Assembly: GCA_963402885.1 (NCBI GenBank)
Contig: OY727094.1
Coordinates: forward strand, 3,598,501-3,662,500
Length of the DNA: 64,000 nt
From: Antedon bifida
Taxonomy: Eukaryota; Echinodermata; Crinoidea; Comatulida; Antedonidae
Direction: 5' to 3'
A program made the position numbers and the translations under genes. Of this stretch, positions 1-12,500 are shown piece by piece (positions within the stretch are counted from its first letter, which is position 1; every line of letters begins with the position of its first letter). Below the pieces are notes generated by a model. It saw nothing but the letters and a program-made list of their open reading frames with translations. It ran no database searches and was not told the DNA's origin.

Positions 1-363
1 AATTCAAAAAAAGACTGACAGTAGTTTAAATTTTAGAATAGACCAGACATTATTTCAAGTAGAAAACTATCACATGATCAAAGTAACCATCAATCAATCC
101 ATCATTTGTCATATGAGCACCATTTATCATTGCTTGTGGCCCTTCTTAGGAAATCATATTATCCATTTAGTCATCAAGCAAAATGTGTAATTATCTCACA
201 CAAAATATGCAATTTGTCTGTGGCATATAATAGTAATATTTACTGTTAAATGGTAGATTATTTATGTTCACACGACACAGAAATAAGTACAGTACCTCTA
301 AACAAATATTGCATACATCACAGATGGTGATCTTATTTTTACTTCCATATACAATTAGCACTT

Positions 364-620
364 ATAGTATCGGTCCAAAATATCTTTTAAAGTTGATAAT
401 TTAGTGGGTCAATTTTTCTTGTTTTGTCCAAGAAATGAACACTCTGGGTGTACATAAATGACCTTCGTTAAAAACATAATTATTTAGATATTTTATAGTA
501 TTGGTCAAAAATTTCTTTATGATTTAGTGGGTCAATTTTTCTTGTTTTGTCCAAAAAAAATGAACACCCTGGGTGTGAGTAAATGACCCTCATTAAAAAC
601 ATAATTATTTAGATATTTTG
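364..620. repeat. 131-bp direct duplication, two copies
   Basis: Two adjacent copies (364-494 and 495-about 620) share the order ATAGTATYGGTC, GATTTAGTGGGTCAATTTTTC, a TGAACAC-CTGGGTGT block and an ATAATTATTTAGATATTTT end, with scattered differences. There is no coding potential. The rest of 1-2050 is AT-rich sequence with no gene or further repeat that I can support. Confidence 0.8.
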
Positions 621-2058
621 TTTCTTTTTCAATCAAAATTTCATGAATGACAAAATATATAGCTTGAACTAAGTGAAATAAGAGATTTTGTGTTATAATA
701 CAAAACCAATAGGTTTCAACATATAGATTGTTCCGTAATTACAATTGTTACCACTTTCAGTCACAATGATGCCCATAACATCTTTTTTTTCATAACATTA
801 AATTCTATTATTTTTTTTTTCTACTAAAATTCTAGACTACCTATAAAGAAAAAGAAAATTTTTGGAGTTCAATCAGAGTTTAAACGCCATAAATAAATCT
901 TGTAAAAGCAGTATTGTAGTAGAATGTTTTTGTGACAAAATGTTTATTATACAGTATTGTTGTTCTTGGTTTTATTTTTAAAATTGTTTATTATTATTTA
1001 AAGATATGTTGTCGCCCTTGGGCCGGCAATGTATCTTTGTTTGATATGTATCTTGTTTATTTGATCATTTGTATTTTTGTACTTGGTATTCCTTGAGCAC
1101 AGGAATTTGTGGAAATGAAGTAAAAAAAAAAGAATCGAAAAAAAATATTATATTATATTTGTATGCCTGTTTCAACTTAAACAATAATTACCAAGCAACT
1201 GGTTTCTTAAGAGGGCGGCCCATTATTCTACTCTTCACTACAATTTCCACAATTCCTTGTGATTGACAACATCCTTTTTACATATAAAGAAAATACAAAT
1301 GTTAGACTATACTTTTCAATTATTTTTTCTTTTTGTTTAACGTCTAAAAACTTGATGTTTTTTAGCCAAAATCTTTTTTTCTCTTTATTACAGTAAATCA
1401 TTATAAGCTTTTAAGAATATTGACATGAAAGCCTAGAGCTAGCTGCTGTAGCCTAGGTAGATTGGATTGAATTCTCTAGGTGTAATAATCATTACGTGTC
1501 TATTATTTATATGTCTTGTTAAACACAACTTTTATACCTTATTGCATACCTTTAAGAAATCTAGCTGATCTTTCCTTAAATCTCATATCGTCATAAGGGG
1601 ACCTTTCTGTTTTTTTCTTGTCAATCTCGTTGATTTTTTGTTTAACTTACTAAAGCGTGATTTTCTTTTAAAAGAAAAACACATACATTTTTTACTTTCA
1701 TTCATTCATGTCTTTATTTCGGATAGTACATCCATATACAAATCATACAAAAAAAAACAACAAGAGAAACAATTACACCAGAAAATTAACAATATAAGCA
1801 ACTTCCACAAAACCAACTTACAATATCCTAAAAAACCAATTTGCACCAACGCTGATGTAGATTGGATTGTGGAACTGTATTCACTATTTTTTTATTTTTC
1901 AATGTTTTTGTTTATTTTTTTTATTTTTTTTAAACTATGTTGAAAATATAATAATATTGTTTTTTAATCTCATCAATATTTTTGTTAACTCATTAAAAGA
2001 ATGAGTTTTCTTTTTGTTTTTCCCCTACCTTTTTTTTAAATTATTTAATCAGAATCTA

Positions 2059-2225
2059 AAGCTCTGTCTTCACTATCAAACTCTATGTGACAAAAAAATG
2101 TGTTGTGCCCATATATGGACATGATGATGTCATATCACTACCATATTATTTGGTATATCACTACCACATATTTGGGCAAATCACATTTTGTTTGTCAAAC
2201 TAGTTTGATAGTGTAGACAGAGCTT
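2059..2225. mobile_element. MITE-1 copy (TA-flanked foldback)
   Basis: Begins TA-AAGCTCTGTC and ends GACAGAGCTT-AA. The two halves are inverted copies of one arm (CACTATCAAACT, then ACAAAAAAATGTG, then GCCCATATATGGACATGATG). Non-coding. Termini and TA flanks resemble Tc1/mariner-type MITEs (inference). This is the reference description for all MITE-1 copies in the window. Confidence 0.8.
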
Positions 2226-2689
2226 AACAACGTTTTTTAAACCTTCATGTGAATGTTTAAATGAAAAAGTTATAAAACAGTGCCTGGATGCAGTTATCAA
2301 ATACTACCCGTTCTACATGACCTTTAACCTTTAACATTAGAAACACATTAAATCATTCTCCATTTTAAAATGATATCTGATGAAATAATACTTTGCCTTG
2401 GTTATTCTTTATTACAATAAATTTAAAATTCTGAGTGATTTCATTAAATCTAGGTCGAATATGTTGGAAGCTTAAGCGCATTCACACCACTAAAATCAAT
2501 ACTGCAAATCATGGAAAACACATTTGTAATGAATAATAAATATCATTTATGAGTTTAAATAATTACAAACATCCTATGGTTTACAGTTACCTAAAGTACA
2601 TTGTACACCTTGAGAAAAAAAGACTGATTAGATTAAATTATGTTTAAACTTTATTATCCCCCTTAAGGAAACTCTGTTGCATTATAATT

Positions 2690-2870
2690 AGATATAGTAG
2701 AACCACCTATATTATTATTATATTATTAAGGGGACACCATTGAGACCAAAAATAATGTCCCCTTAATAATGGTATCCCACTAAATAGGTCTTGGCTGTGT
2801 TAAAACTTTACCAATGGTACATTTCTCATAGTGGTGTGTCTCTTTCATAGGATTGCCCCTTGGATAAGAG
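2690..2870. repeat. dispersed GGGGACACC repeat (seed of minisatellite)
   Basis: Contains AGTAGAACCACC followed by the inverted pair TATTAAGGGGACA / TGTCCCCTTAATA (about 2722-2768). The same GGGACACC...GTGTCCCC wording recurs at 11935-11995, 19130-19220 and 31055-31110, so this is a dispersed family. Here it runs directly into the 17-bp array. Confidence 0.6.
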
Positions 2871-3425
2871 TTCCCCCTGAATAAGTGTGCCCCCTAAACA
2901 AGAGTGCCCCCTAAACAAGAGTTCCCCCTGAATAAGTGTTCCCTAAACAAGAGTTCCCCCTGAATAAGTGTTCCCTAAACAAGAGTTCCCCCTAAATAAG
3001 AGTGCCCCCTAAATAAGAGTGCCCCCTAAATAAGAGTTCCCCCTGAATAAGAGTGCCCCCTAAATAAGAGTTCCCCCTGAATAAGTGTTCCCCCTAAACA
3101 AGAGTTCCCCCTGAATAAGTGTTCCCCCTAAACAAGAGTTCCCCCTGAATAAGAGTTCCCCTGAATAAGTGTACCCCTGAATAAGAGTGCCCCCTAAATA
3201 AGAGTGCCCCCTGAATAAGTGTACCCCTGAATAAGAGTGCCCCCTAAATAAGAGTGTCCGCTGAATAAGTGTTCCCCCTAAATAAGAGTGTCCCCTGAAT
3301 GAGTGTTCCCCCTAAATAAGAGTGTCCCCTGAATAAGTGTTCCCCCTGAATAAGTGTTTCCCCCTGAATAAGTGTTTCCCCTGAATAAGTATTTCCCCTA
3401 AATAAGATTTCCCCCTGAATAAGTT
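2858..3425. repeat. 17-bp minisatellite, over 30 units
   Basis: Degenerate head-to-tail units of about 17 bp alternate between AAGAGTGCCCCCTAAAT and AAGTGTTCCCCCTGAAT. Spacing is kept but single bases vary and some units lose a C. There is no open frame and no spacer diversity, so it is not a CRISPR array. It abuts a dispersed element whose end has the same CCCCTTAATAAG wording. Confidence 0.9.
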
Positions 3426-3771
3426 TTGTCTTTCTTTAATCTCTATACTTTCAGTGGCACTCGACATACAAGTTGTTTTCTACATTCCTTCTTCAGCAAA
3501 TTATAAAACATAGAAGGTATCAATCTATACATTACTTAAAAATGAAACACACACATGTAAAATTGACAACTAATACTTTCACAGGATTTTGTCTTGATGA
3601 TTATCGAGGCTTAAATGCCTTCACAACCTTTTTAACCTGTCATTTGTGTCAATCATGTTTAGATACATGAATCCTTTTAAGTCTATTGATTAGTATTGCA
3701 AATTTAATTTATTTCTAGCCTTTGGCAAAACCCATCAAATTGGATATCACTGTAAAAACTGTATTGATAAG

Positions 3772-3826
3772 CAAAAAAAGTGTGTTGTGCCCAAATATGG
3801 TAGTAATGACATCATCATCATATATA
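3772..3826. mobile_element. MITE-1 fragment
   Basis: Only the internal AAAAAAGTGTGTTGTGCCCAAATATGGTAGTAATGACATCATCAT type segment remains; both terminal repeats are missing. From 3830 to 5690 I see AT-rich DNA without a supportable gene. Confidence 0.5.
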
Positions 3827-5696
3827 TACATTATACTATACAGCTTTTGGGAGTTACGACTTATGATTTTGATGTTTGCTTCTACCCTTAGTTTTTAAAA
3901 AACATGCATGCTTGTTTTATGACATCATAATAAACTTTAATTCAAAAAAATGAAAACCATATAAAAATAACACAAGAAAATAACAGTACATCAACAAATC
4001 ATCATTTAAAATTCATGAAATCAATACAATAATATTTTGAAATGTTAATTTTGTTTAGCATGTATCAGGCATTCATAAACTCTGGTGTTAATTTAACGTC
4101 GTTCAAAATGTAACTTTACATATAGAGATGGAGATATTATGATATAAAAAAAATGTGGGGGAAGGATATGGTGGTTTTTGTAACACAACTATACCCATAT
4201 TTTTCATTCCCCATTTCTCAACATCCTGATGACCTAGTTAATGTGTTTTTAAAATAATATAGTTAAATACATTCATAATTTGTTGACAATTCCTTTTACA
4301 AAATAAATATACTCAATACAGTACCAATTCAGCTAAACAAATCAAAAGGGAGTGAGAAAATGAGAAAACACTTGACTTTTTGAGGATTTAAACATAGTAC
4401 CTTAGCATTGGAAGGTGGGCACCTTCTAACAATAAGTTTTCTATAATAATAATTTCATTTGGATCCCAAATTTAATAGTTTTCTTTCTTTAATAATTTTT
4501 TTAAAATTTGCTATTCAATCATTTTTTTTCTCATTTAAAAATCTTTTACGCATTTTTTCAATAGGTTCAGCGTAAAACCTAGTTTATTTTAATTGCACCA
4601 TATTTGTCCTTGAATAGTTTGTGTGCGTGACTTGAAAAATTGAAAGATGTCCATCATCAAATATTTCACGCAAAAACTAATAAAACGTCTTGGTAAAATA
4701 CCTTACTCATTATCTATAGAATGATGTCCTACAAAAATCACCTTCTCATTTTGCAATAAAGCACGTTTATCTAGGTAGCTGCCTCGGAGTGGAAATGATA
4801 ATATCGAAGCATATTTTAGTAGGAGATTCATCTAGTAATTCTTTTTTTACATTAGTGGAAAAAATAATTAGCTGTATAATGTCTTCGTTTGATTTTGCAT
4901 TATAATTTTGTTTTTTAATAGAAAGATTACAGACTTTCACTTTTAAAATTCAAGATCGTTTTTATGTTTAATATTGGGCAAAGTAGTAGGCCTACTTACA
5001 GTGTGATTGCGAATGTTTTCAAAGTTGTTTTTTTTCTTCTGAATTTAGATTTATTTCAGATTTATTTTTAGGGTGGATCCAGGATGTTTTAAACGGGAGA
5101 GTGATAAAATAAATAATAATAATATTTATTGGTTACTCTCCTTTAAAATGGAGAAACACTCTCGTAACAATAGGGTCAACCCAAAACTGCTAACAAAACA
5201 TATCAATAATAATAGTCAGAAGCAAGCAAAATTTCACCCACCCAAACAAACCAACGTCCCAGTCCTACTTTCCCTCACCCCAACCGTTCGACACCAGATT
5301 TAGTAATTCAAGAATAGAGTTCCAAAAATGTAATTTAAATTAACAATAGTTCAATGGTTTATCTATGTGAACTGTCCAGTACTTTTGGTATGACCTGTAA
5401 TCTTATTACCCATTTCTTTTGATCTTTTTCTACTGAGACTATACTTCTGTCTGTGAGATGACGGTACACAAATCCCAGAAGTATAAGGACTCTACACTAT
5501 ATCTAATTACCTAATACCAGATGATCATAAGGTGTCAAATTCTGCTACTTATTTTAATGAGATTTGGGATTTGATTTGGAAAAATTGCATTAACTTAAAT
5601 GTATCATCATATCAGAGAATAAGTACCAACCATGGAACTATAAATTTAGATAGGTTTATGAGTAGGCCTATGCTATAAAATATAATAGTATATAAG

Positions 5697-5872
5697 CCTG
5701 GCCATATTCACCATTCACACTTAGGCTAAGGGAAACACTTATCCTTAAAATTAAAAAAATCTCCTATCTAAGTGAATACAATTTAAAAGAAATATCTATT
5801 GAGTTAAGTGAAATATTTAATATTTAAGGGAAATATCTCACTTAAGTGTGATTGGTAAATAGAGCCACTGTT
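5697..5872. mobile_element. foldback element, TGGCYMTATTYACC termini
   Basis: Left end TGGCCATATTCACCATTCAC is matched by an inverted right end (reverse complement TGGCTCTATTTACCAATCAC), with a shared CTTAAGTG/CACTTAG extension. About 175 bp and non-coding. No clear target duplication was found. A MITE-1 copy starts 39 bp downstream. Confidence 0.6.
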
Positions 5873-5910
5873 TCTCACTTAGATTGGTTATTAAATTATT
5901 TTACCCTTTA

Positions 5911-6051
5911 AGCTCTGTCTACACTATCAAACTTTATGTGAAAAAAAAGTGTGATGTGCCCAAATATGGTAGTTCTATGACATCATCATGTCCATATATG
6001 GGCACATAACATTATTTTGTCACATAACGTTTGATAGTGTAGACAGAGCTT
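5911..6051. mobile_element. MITE-1 copy
   Basis: Nearly full element from AGCTCTGTCTACACTATC to GATAGTGTAGACAGAGCTT. It is preceded by TA at 5909-5910 and followed by TA at 6052-6053, consistent with a TA target duplication. Confidence 0.85.
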
Positions 6052-6668
6052 TACACATTCTTGGATTTTTTTTAGTAACCAAATATATTTTTCAGCAATA
6101 CTATAATTCTAAATGAACTTCTGACAGTTACAATTGAAATTGAAAGTTCAACGTTTGAGTTAAGGCAGAGTATGCAATTTATCTTATGTACATTGTCTAT
6201 TTTTACCCAGAAGGCAGCTCAGAGGGTCTGCTACTATTAATATACTTTAATTTGCAGAATTCAACTGAATAGCTGTAATATTAGTAAACATCATTTCAAC
6301 AATCTTAAACTCAATTTATTTAATTTGTTTATTTTTTAGTTTTATTGACGTAATGTAAACAGGTTTTGTAAATTGATATCATTCTTATTAGGTGAAGTTT
6401 AAGGTAATTGATAATTTTTTACTCCAATGGAACCAATTAATTTTCAAGAAAATACAATCAAAGGTAACATAAACAAAATACAATATGTACAGTAGCCCAC
6501 ATTTTGTACGCAAGACTAGATAACTTTATTTATACAATTTAATTCATATGTATATTTTAATTTTGTTTTCTCTACGAGTTTTGATAGTATTATTTCAAAT
6601 GAATTATTCAATTTTAAACTTGTTTTCACTCCGTTGAAACCAATTAATTTACAAGTGATTAATATCTG

Positions 6669-6786
6669 AACTAGTTTGATAAAAAGTGTGATGTGCCCAT
6701 ATATAGATATGATGATGTCATATCACTACCATGTTTGGGCACATCATACTTTTTTGTCAAACTAGTTTGATAGTGTAGACATAGCT
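6669..6786. mobile_element. MITE-1 copy, left end lost
   Basis: Starts inside the arm (CTAGTTTGATAAAAAGTGTG) and retains the right terminus GATAGTGTAGACATAGCTT. Confidence 0.75.
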
Positions 6787-6935
6787 TTAGTCAGTGTATT
6801 TTGTTATAGATGTGTAATATTTGAGGTGTTATTTTTTTATTATAAAAACATCGATATAAGATTTAAGAAACCAGATACCCTAACAGTCCATTATGACTTA
6901 AAATCACTGACATTTATTGTGTATGAGTTGCTAAC

Positions 6936-6993
6936 TATGGAACGCCGGCATAAAATTGATATCATCGAAATGTTGCGTAAACGGCGTTCCATA
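6936..6993. mobile_element. 58-bp TATGG-terminus micro-element with 6-bp TSD
   Basis: Sequence begins TATGGAACGCCG and ends CGGCGTTCCATA, forming a 12-bp terminal inverted repeat around a 34-bp centre. Identical hexamers GCTAAC lie immediately outside both ends (6930-6935 and 6994-6999). It has the same TATGG...CCATA termini and 6-bp duplication as the 7-kb palindromes at 46-60 kb and the 293-bp element at 32 kb. It cannot encode a protein, so it must have been mobilised in trans if it transposed. Confidence 0.8.
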
Positions 6994-7677
6994 GCTAACC
7001 ATTAAAATGGTATAACAAATGGTATGCAAAGTACAAGTTATAAAGGGTTGGACTTTAATTATACTTTTCATTAGAATATTTCAATACTACAGTTTATTCT
7101 TATAAGTATAATGATTAATTGAAGTCAGTGACATTTAATTTGTACAAGAATGTAATTAAATTAAATTGGTGTCACTATTATATAATACTTTATTAAATTG
7201 TGAATTGGATCAGAGTTTTATTCATATAGGTTGAAGTATGACACGCAACATATATCTTCATACAACTCACATTAAACTGTTTTGACCTAGATATAAGGCA
7301 TATTTAAGAACATCAATAAAATATAAGTGCTTGCGTCAGTGTCACCAGGACTTTGCTCTAGTTTATGTCCCTAAACTTATTACAAATGACACTTATTAGT
7401 GTTATACTTTGTAATGATTGTGACAAATACTCTTTAAGAGTCGATTATTTTTAATTTGTGTCATAAGTCATAATCAGCATATTGGCCGATTTTTTGTTTA
7501 ATCATGATTTCGGTACCATACTCTTTTTTTATGAGAAGTAAAATTGATGTGATGTTGATTCTTTTCTTCATTAAGGTCAAGGGTCATTTACTGTTGTGTC
7601 TGGTTTTCACTGAGATTCTTTATAAAATGGGACAATGCTACCAAACATTGCTATTCTTCATTAGTAACTTAGGTCTA

Positions 7678-7840
7678 AAGCTCTGTCCACACTATCAAAC
7701 TTTATGTGACAAAAAAATGTGATGTGCCCATATATGGACATGATGATGTCATATTACTACCATATTTGGGCATATCACTACCATAGTTAGGCACATCACA
7801 CCTTTTTTGTCAAACTAGTTTGATTGTGTAAACAGAGCTT
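7678..7840. mobile_element. MITE-1 copy
   Basis: Full-length copy with TA-AAGCTCTGTCCACAC at left and GTGTAAACAGAGCTT at right; the internal GGTAGTGATATG-type segment appears twice in inverted sense. Confidence 0.85.
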
Positions 7841-8159
7841 AAGGTTTGCTGTAAACCATGTGTTTCCAAAATGAAAATACTGTACAGCAATGTTGAGAAT
7901 GTATACGTTTTTACACTACAACCATCTACTAATATTTTCTTTCTACCACTTTTACTACCTGTATGTTGAATAAATCAAACTTTTTACTTTAATTAATATA
8001 ATTTATACTTCAAAATACCACCCCTCCATACTTATATCTCCAAAACATCAATACATAGAGGTATGTTGGAGATGCCCCACTGCATTCTTTATTAAGGATT
8101 TTTGTTTTAAATAATTGAAAAATCGATATGTAAACTACACCATTGTTATTGAAATCTAA

Positions 8160-8915
8160 AATCGCAACTTAATTTTTTATATTCTCTACTAACAGATAAT
8201 AGGCTACGATCTTCCTGGGAATAGGATAATTTTTAAAATCTAATGTTAATATCACAACTTAATTTTAAATGTATTCTCTACTAATAAATATAATAGGCAA
8301 CCTCCTATAACGGCACCAGCATGGGAATAGGTTAATATTAAAAACCTATTCTGATGTCAACTAAAACCAATTTTAAAGATTACAACTTAATTTTAAGTGT
8401 GTTCTAAACAGATATAATAGGCAACCTCCTGTAAGGGCACCAACATGGGAATAGGCTAATATTAAAAACCAATTTCAATGTCAACTAAAAACAATGTTAA
8501 AGAACACAACTTAATTTTAAGTGTGTTCTAAACAGATATAATAGGCAACCTTCTGTAAGGGCACCAACATGGGAATAGGCTAATATTAAAAACCGATTTC
8601 AATGTCAACTAAAAACAATGTTAAAGAACACAACTTAATTTTAAGTGTGTTCTAAACAGATATAATAGGCAACCTCCTGTAAGGGCACCAACAAGGGAAT
8701 AGGTTAATATCGAAAACCGAGTCAACTAAAACCAATGTTAAAGAACACAACTTAATTTTAAATGTGTGCTCTACTAAAACAGATATATTAATAGAAGGCT
8801 GATTACCCTTCCATAAGAGTATCATCAACTTGGGAATTACTTGATGTTAAAAGCCAATTGCCATTTCAACCAATCCAATGTTAAGGTCGTGACTTAATGT
8901 TAATGGTACTTTCCA
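8160..8915. repeat. about 124-bp tandem array, six units
   Basis: The landmark ACAACTTAATTTTAA recurs at 8254, 8382, 8506, 8630 and 8747 (spacings 128, 124, 124, 117), with a degenerate earlier start near 8164. Each unit also carries ATAATAGGCAACCTCC, a GTAAGGGCACCAACATGGGAATAGG-like block and a TCAACTAAAA segment. The three central units are nearly identical, suggesting recent homogenisation; outer units are decayed. Confidence 0.9.
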
Positions 8916-9186
8916 TTGATGGATAACATAATTAATAGACTAATCTACTGCCCTCCCTCAGGAATCTAGTTTACGTAGCCTGATAAACATTTATGATATC
9001 GTGATTCATCGAGTTAGCCAATTGTAATTGTTACTCATGATATGTGTCGAGAGATGGTGTACGCAGTTTGCATCAGGTTAATCATTTTTTAATGCGATAA
9101 AAGTGACAATTTTCATGCAATAATATTTACTTTAGTCACCAGAAAGTTTTTCCATTAAAACATACTTTTGTAATGACTTCTATCTA

Positions 9187-9346
9187 AAGGTCCATCTACA
9201 CTATCAAACTTTATGTGACAAAAAATTGTGATGTGCCCATATATGGACATGATGATGTCATCACTACCATATTTTGGCATATCACTACCATATTTGGGCA
9301 CATCACACTTTTTTTGTCAAACTAGTTTGATAGTGTAGACAGAGCT
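9187..9346. mobile_element. MITE-1 copy
   Basis: Left terminus is mutated (AAGGTCCATCTACAC); the right terminus GTGTAGACAGAGCT is intact. It lies about 200 bp upstream of the splice acceptor at 9554. Confidence 0.8.
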
Positions 9347-9554
9347 GAAATCTCGTAAACAAATAATATAAAGTAGTACTGTATTTTGTAGTTTTCTTCA
9401 AATTTCAAAATCAAGAAACGAATAGATTACTACTAGATTAATCTTTTGTGCTTTTTTTTTTTTTTGATTGATCATTTAAAATTCTATTTATGTTGCTGTC
9501 ACTTTTTTGTTAATGATTTTGATTTTAATAAAAATTAAAAACTTTTCTTTTCAG

Positions 9555-12500
9555 AGCTTTCTTAGATCGGGCATCATCTAAACGAAAAATAGGCACATTC
9601 CTTGATCGACTTGGGTAAGAAAATATTTTTATTTTAATGGACCAGAGCTCAGATTTATCAAAAATGTGATTTAGCAACAAAAACATCATCTTAAACTTAT
9701 TTTAAAGTTAATGATTTAGCTTTAAAAAAAAAACCTTTCAAATAAATGCCAGCTCCGCTACAGACAATACCTGCATACCTGAAACTCTGTACATAACAAT
9801 TTCATTTATGAACATTCTCTAATAAATTTGTTATCTTTTCAACAGTAATAATAGATAATCACCATGACTTGAAAGAGTTTAATTTGACTTTTTTTTCTTT
9901 CAACCTCATCTATCATTAGCTTTGGATAATAACGACAAATTCATATTCATCGTGTAAAAGATTACTATAATTTATGAGCGAAATTGTGACATTTTATCTT
10001 GGATCTAAAATCAGGGATTGTTTGTACTTAGCTGTAGTGAAAAGCAAATGTAATTTCATATACATTTTAAATGTATTTGGATGTAAGTGTTAAAGGATTT
10101 AGCTGCGTGTGTATGGACCCAGCCACTGAGGCAGGGTGATTATAAGTGTGTTGTGATAATCGCCCCATTCATTATTATGGATATGGAGATTAACAACCCA
10201 GGGTTGATGTTTCATCTGAAGGGCAAGAAAATTAATTAAACTCTAACTAATGGCATAAAACATTACAACTTGTGACATTGAAAGAACGTTTTATTTTTAG
10301 CAGAAGTTAAAAAACAAAATACATACATCAAATGTCTGTTTGGGCAATATAACATAAATAACATAAAGAGAACATAAATCAACAGTGAATAAAACAGATC
10401 AGTTATCTTGATCAGGAAAGAAACACAGTTATCAATTTGACCTCTGTTCCTATTTAGTGGCAACTCGACATGACACAAAGGGACCCTTAGGGGCAATAAA
10501 GTTGTTGTATGTGTAGTCCACTATATGCGCAATTCAGCCCAGTAAAGCTGATTTCACATCGCGGCCGGATTCAGTTCGGCGCACTGCAAAAAATATCGCA
10601 AGCTTTGAGCATGCTTTAACGTCGAGTACCAATTTTGTTATCCTGTGTCAAGCTCACTGTTGATTGGTAAAAAGATTTTAAGAAACAACTTCACCCACAT
10701 CATGCAAAAGAACACAATCAAACTTTTATTTAGGGCCTGTTCAGACCTACATAGTTTTATGTTTTATATTGTACACAACTTCAAGTTCAAGTTTCAAAGT
10801 AACATTTATTTTCTTCAAATAAAAACAGGATACAAAATGGTGTAAAGAAAGGTAATATGATTGAAGAAGGCATGTTCAAAAAAGCAAAAAGCTTGTGGCA
10901 GACGTGCCCAAACAAAGACAAGATTTAAACAACACGGAAAATATATAAATTTACATTACATGGGTTAAACTAAATAAGAAAAATAACTAAAAAAATAATT
11001 TAGGTATAAATTAGGAATTGATTCGTCTTCTTGTTACTCATCATAATAATTATTATCATAAAATGTAATATAATAAGAATTAATACTTGGATGTGAAATA
11101 TCTTTTAAGTTTAAATGAAAAGCTTTTCTTAGATAACTTACAACTCCATAGATCTTGATCTGAACTAGGGAAAAGAAAAAAAAAGCCACTTATGACACAC
11201 GTTCGCTGTGAAAGCTTATTTAATAAATAAACTTTTTGAATATAAACATATTAATCATTAAATTGGTATAATTCTTGTATATGTAGCCTTGCTTTAATCG
11301 GCTTCTCAAAAATACAAATTACGACATTTAATAATAATTTAATATTAAATACAAAATTATTTTATTAAATTGCGCTACTTAAGTTGTAACATTGAAAAGT
11401 ATAATAGATATTGCATAATATCAATTGAAAAGATAACATTGGTCATGATAGGTTATGTCAGGTTATTATTATACGTATATTGATGTTTTAACCGTTGGGA
11501 GTTGACTGTACTAATATTTCATTCGACATTGACATTGACATTATCAAATCTATTAATTCAGATATTTTAAGTGAATTAGTTAAATTTTTATAACTTAACA
11601 TTTTGTTACATTGTGTTTTTCATTTATCAAGGGTTGGCTGTACTATCTACACTTTGATTGACAGATGAAATGGAAATGCTAATTTATTGATTTCTGATCC
11701 AATACCATTTTTTCATTAATTAAGTCTTAGGATTAACGGTTTTTCATCAAGGGTTAAATAATTATTGAAAAAATCATAGTACATACTTAATACCATTAAG
11801 CCAATGAATGCAAGTACAAAACATAAAAATCCTGAAAATATCTACAACTAAACAGGTTTATTGATTCAAAATTGTTTAAGCAAAAGATATGAATTTTCCC
11901 AAAAAAAAAACATTTTTTACCAAGAATTATGTGTAAAACTCCACTTAAACGGAGTGTCCCTGAATAGTGGTATCCCTAAAGGTGGACTTTTACACTCATT
12001 TAGTTTTTTAATTATTTTATCAGGTCAATAAAATGTTGTACGTATCAAATATTTTTTTTTTTTCGTTAATAATAAACTAATACAGTATAGTCAAAGAATA
12101 TACTGACAATTGACAACACACATAGTTTGTATATGTGTTTTAATGCAAGTCTTAATTGGCCTACGGGTAAATGATTACACATTTTAGATGTCAATATGGC
12201 ACCTTGAACTATATATTATGGATAACTTCCCCTTCATTGCAAGTAAAAATTTAGTTATTACATTCATGACGTCATTTATAATGAGGTACATTGACTATGA
12301 TTAATCTATGTATGGTATCTTCATCATCAAAACATTGTAAACAAAATACTGTAAATTATCGGTATGCTCTTTTAGTAGAAATGCTGCTACAAATTACAAC
12401 ATTTTTTCACAGAATTTTATAGCTATAAACATGCAAATTTTGGTAATTTTAGAAACTAAACTAACCATAATTTGTAACATTATAACTAACAAAATGTTTA

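Noticed and set aside
2858..3425. CRISPR array
   Set aside because: Units are contiguous 17-bp minisatellite repeats without unique spacers, in a eukaryotic setting.
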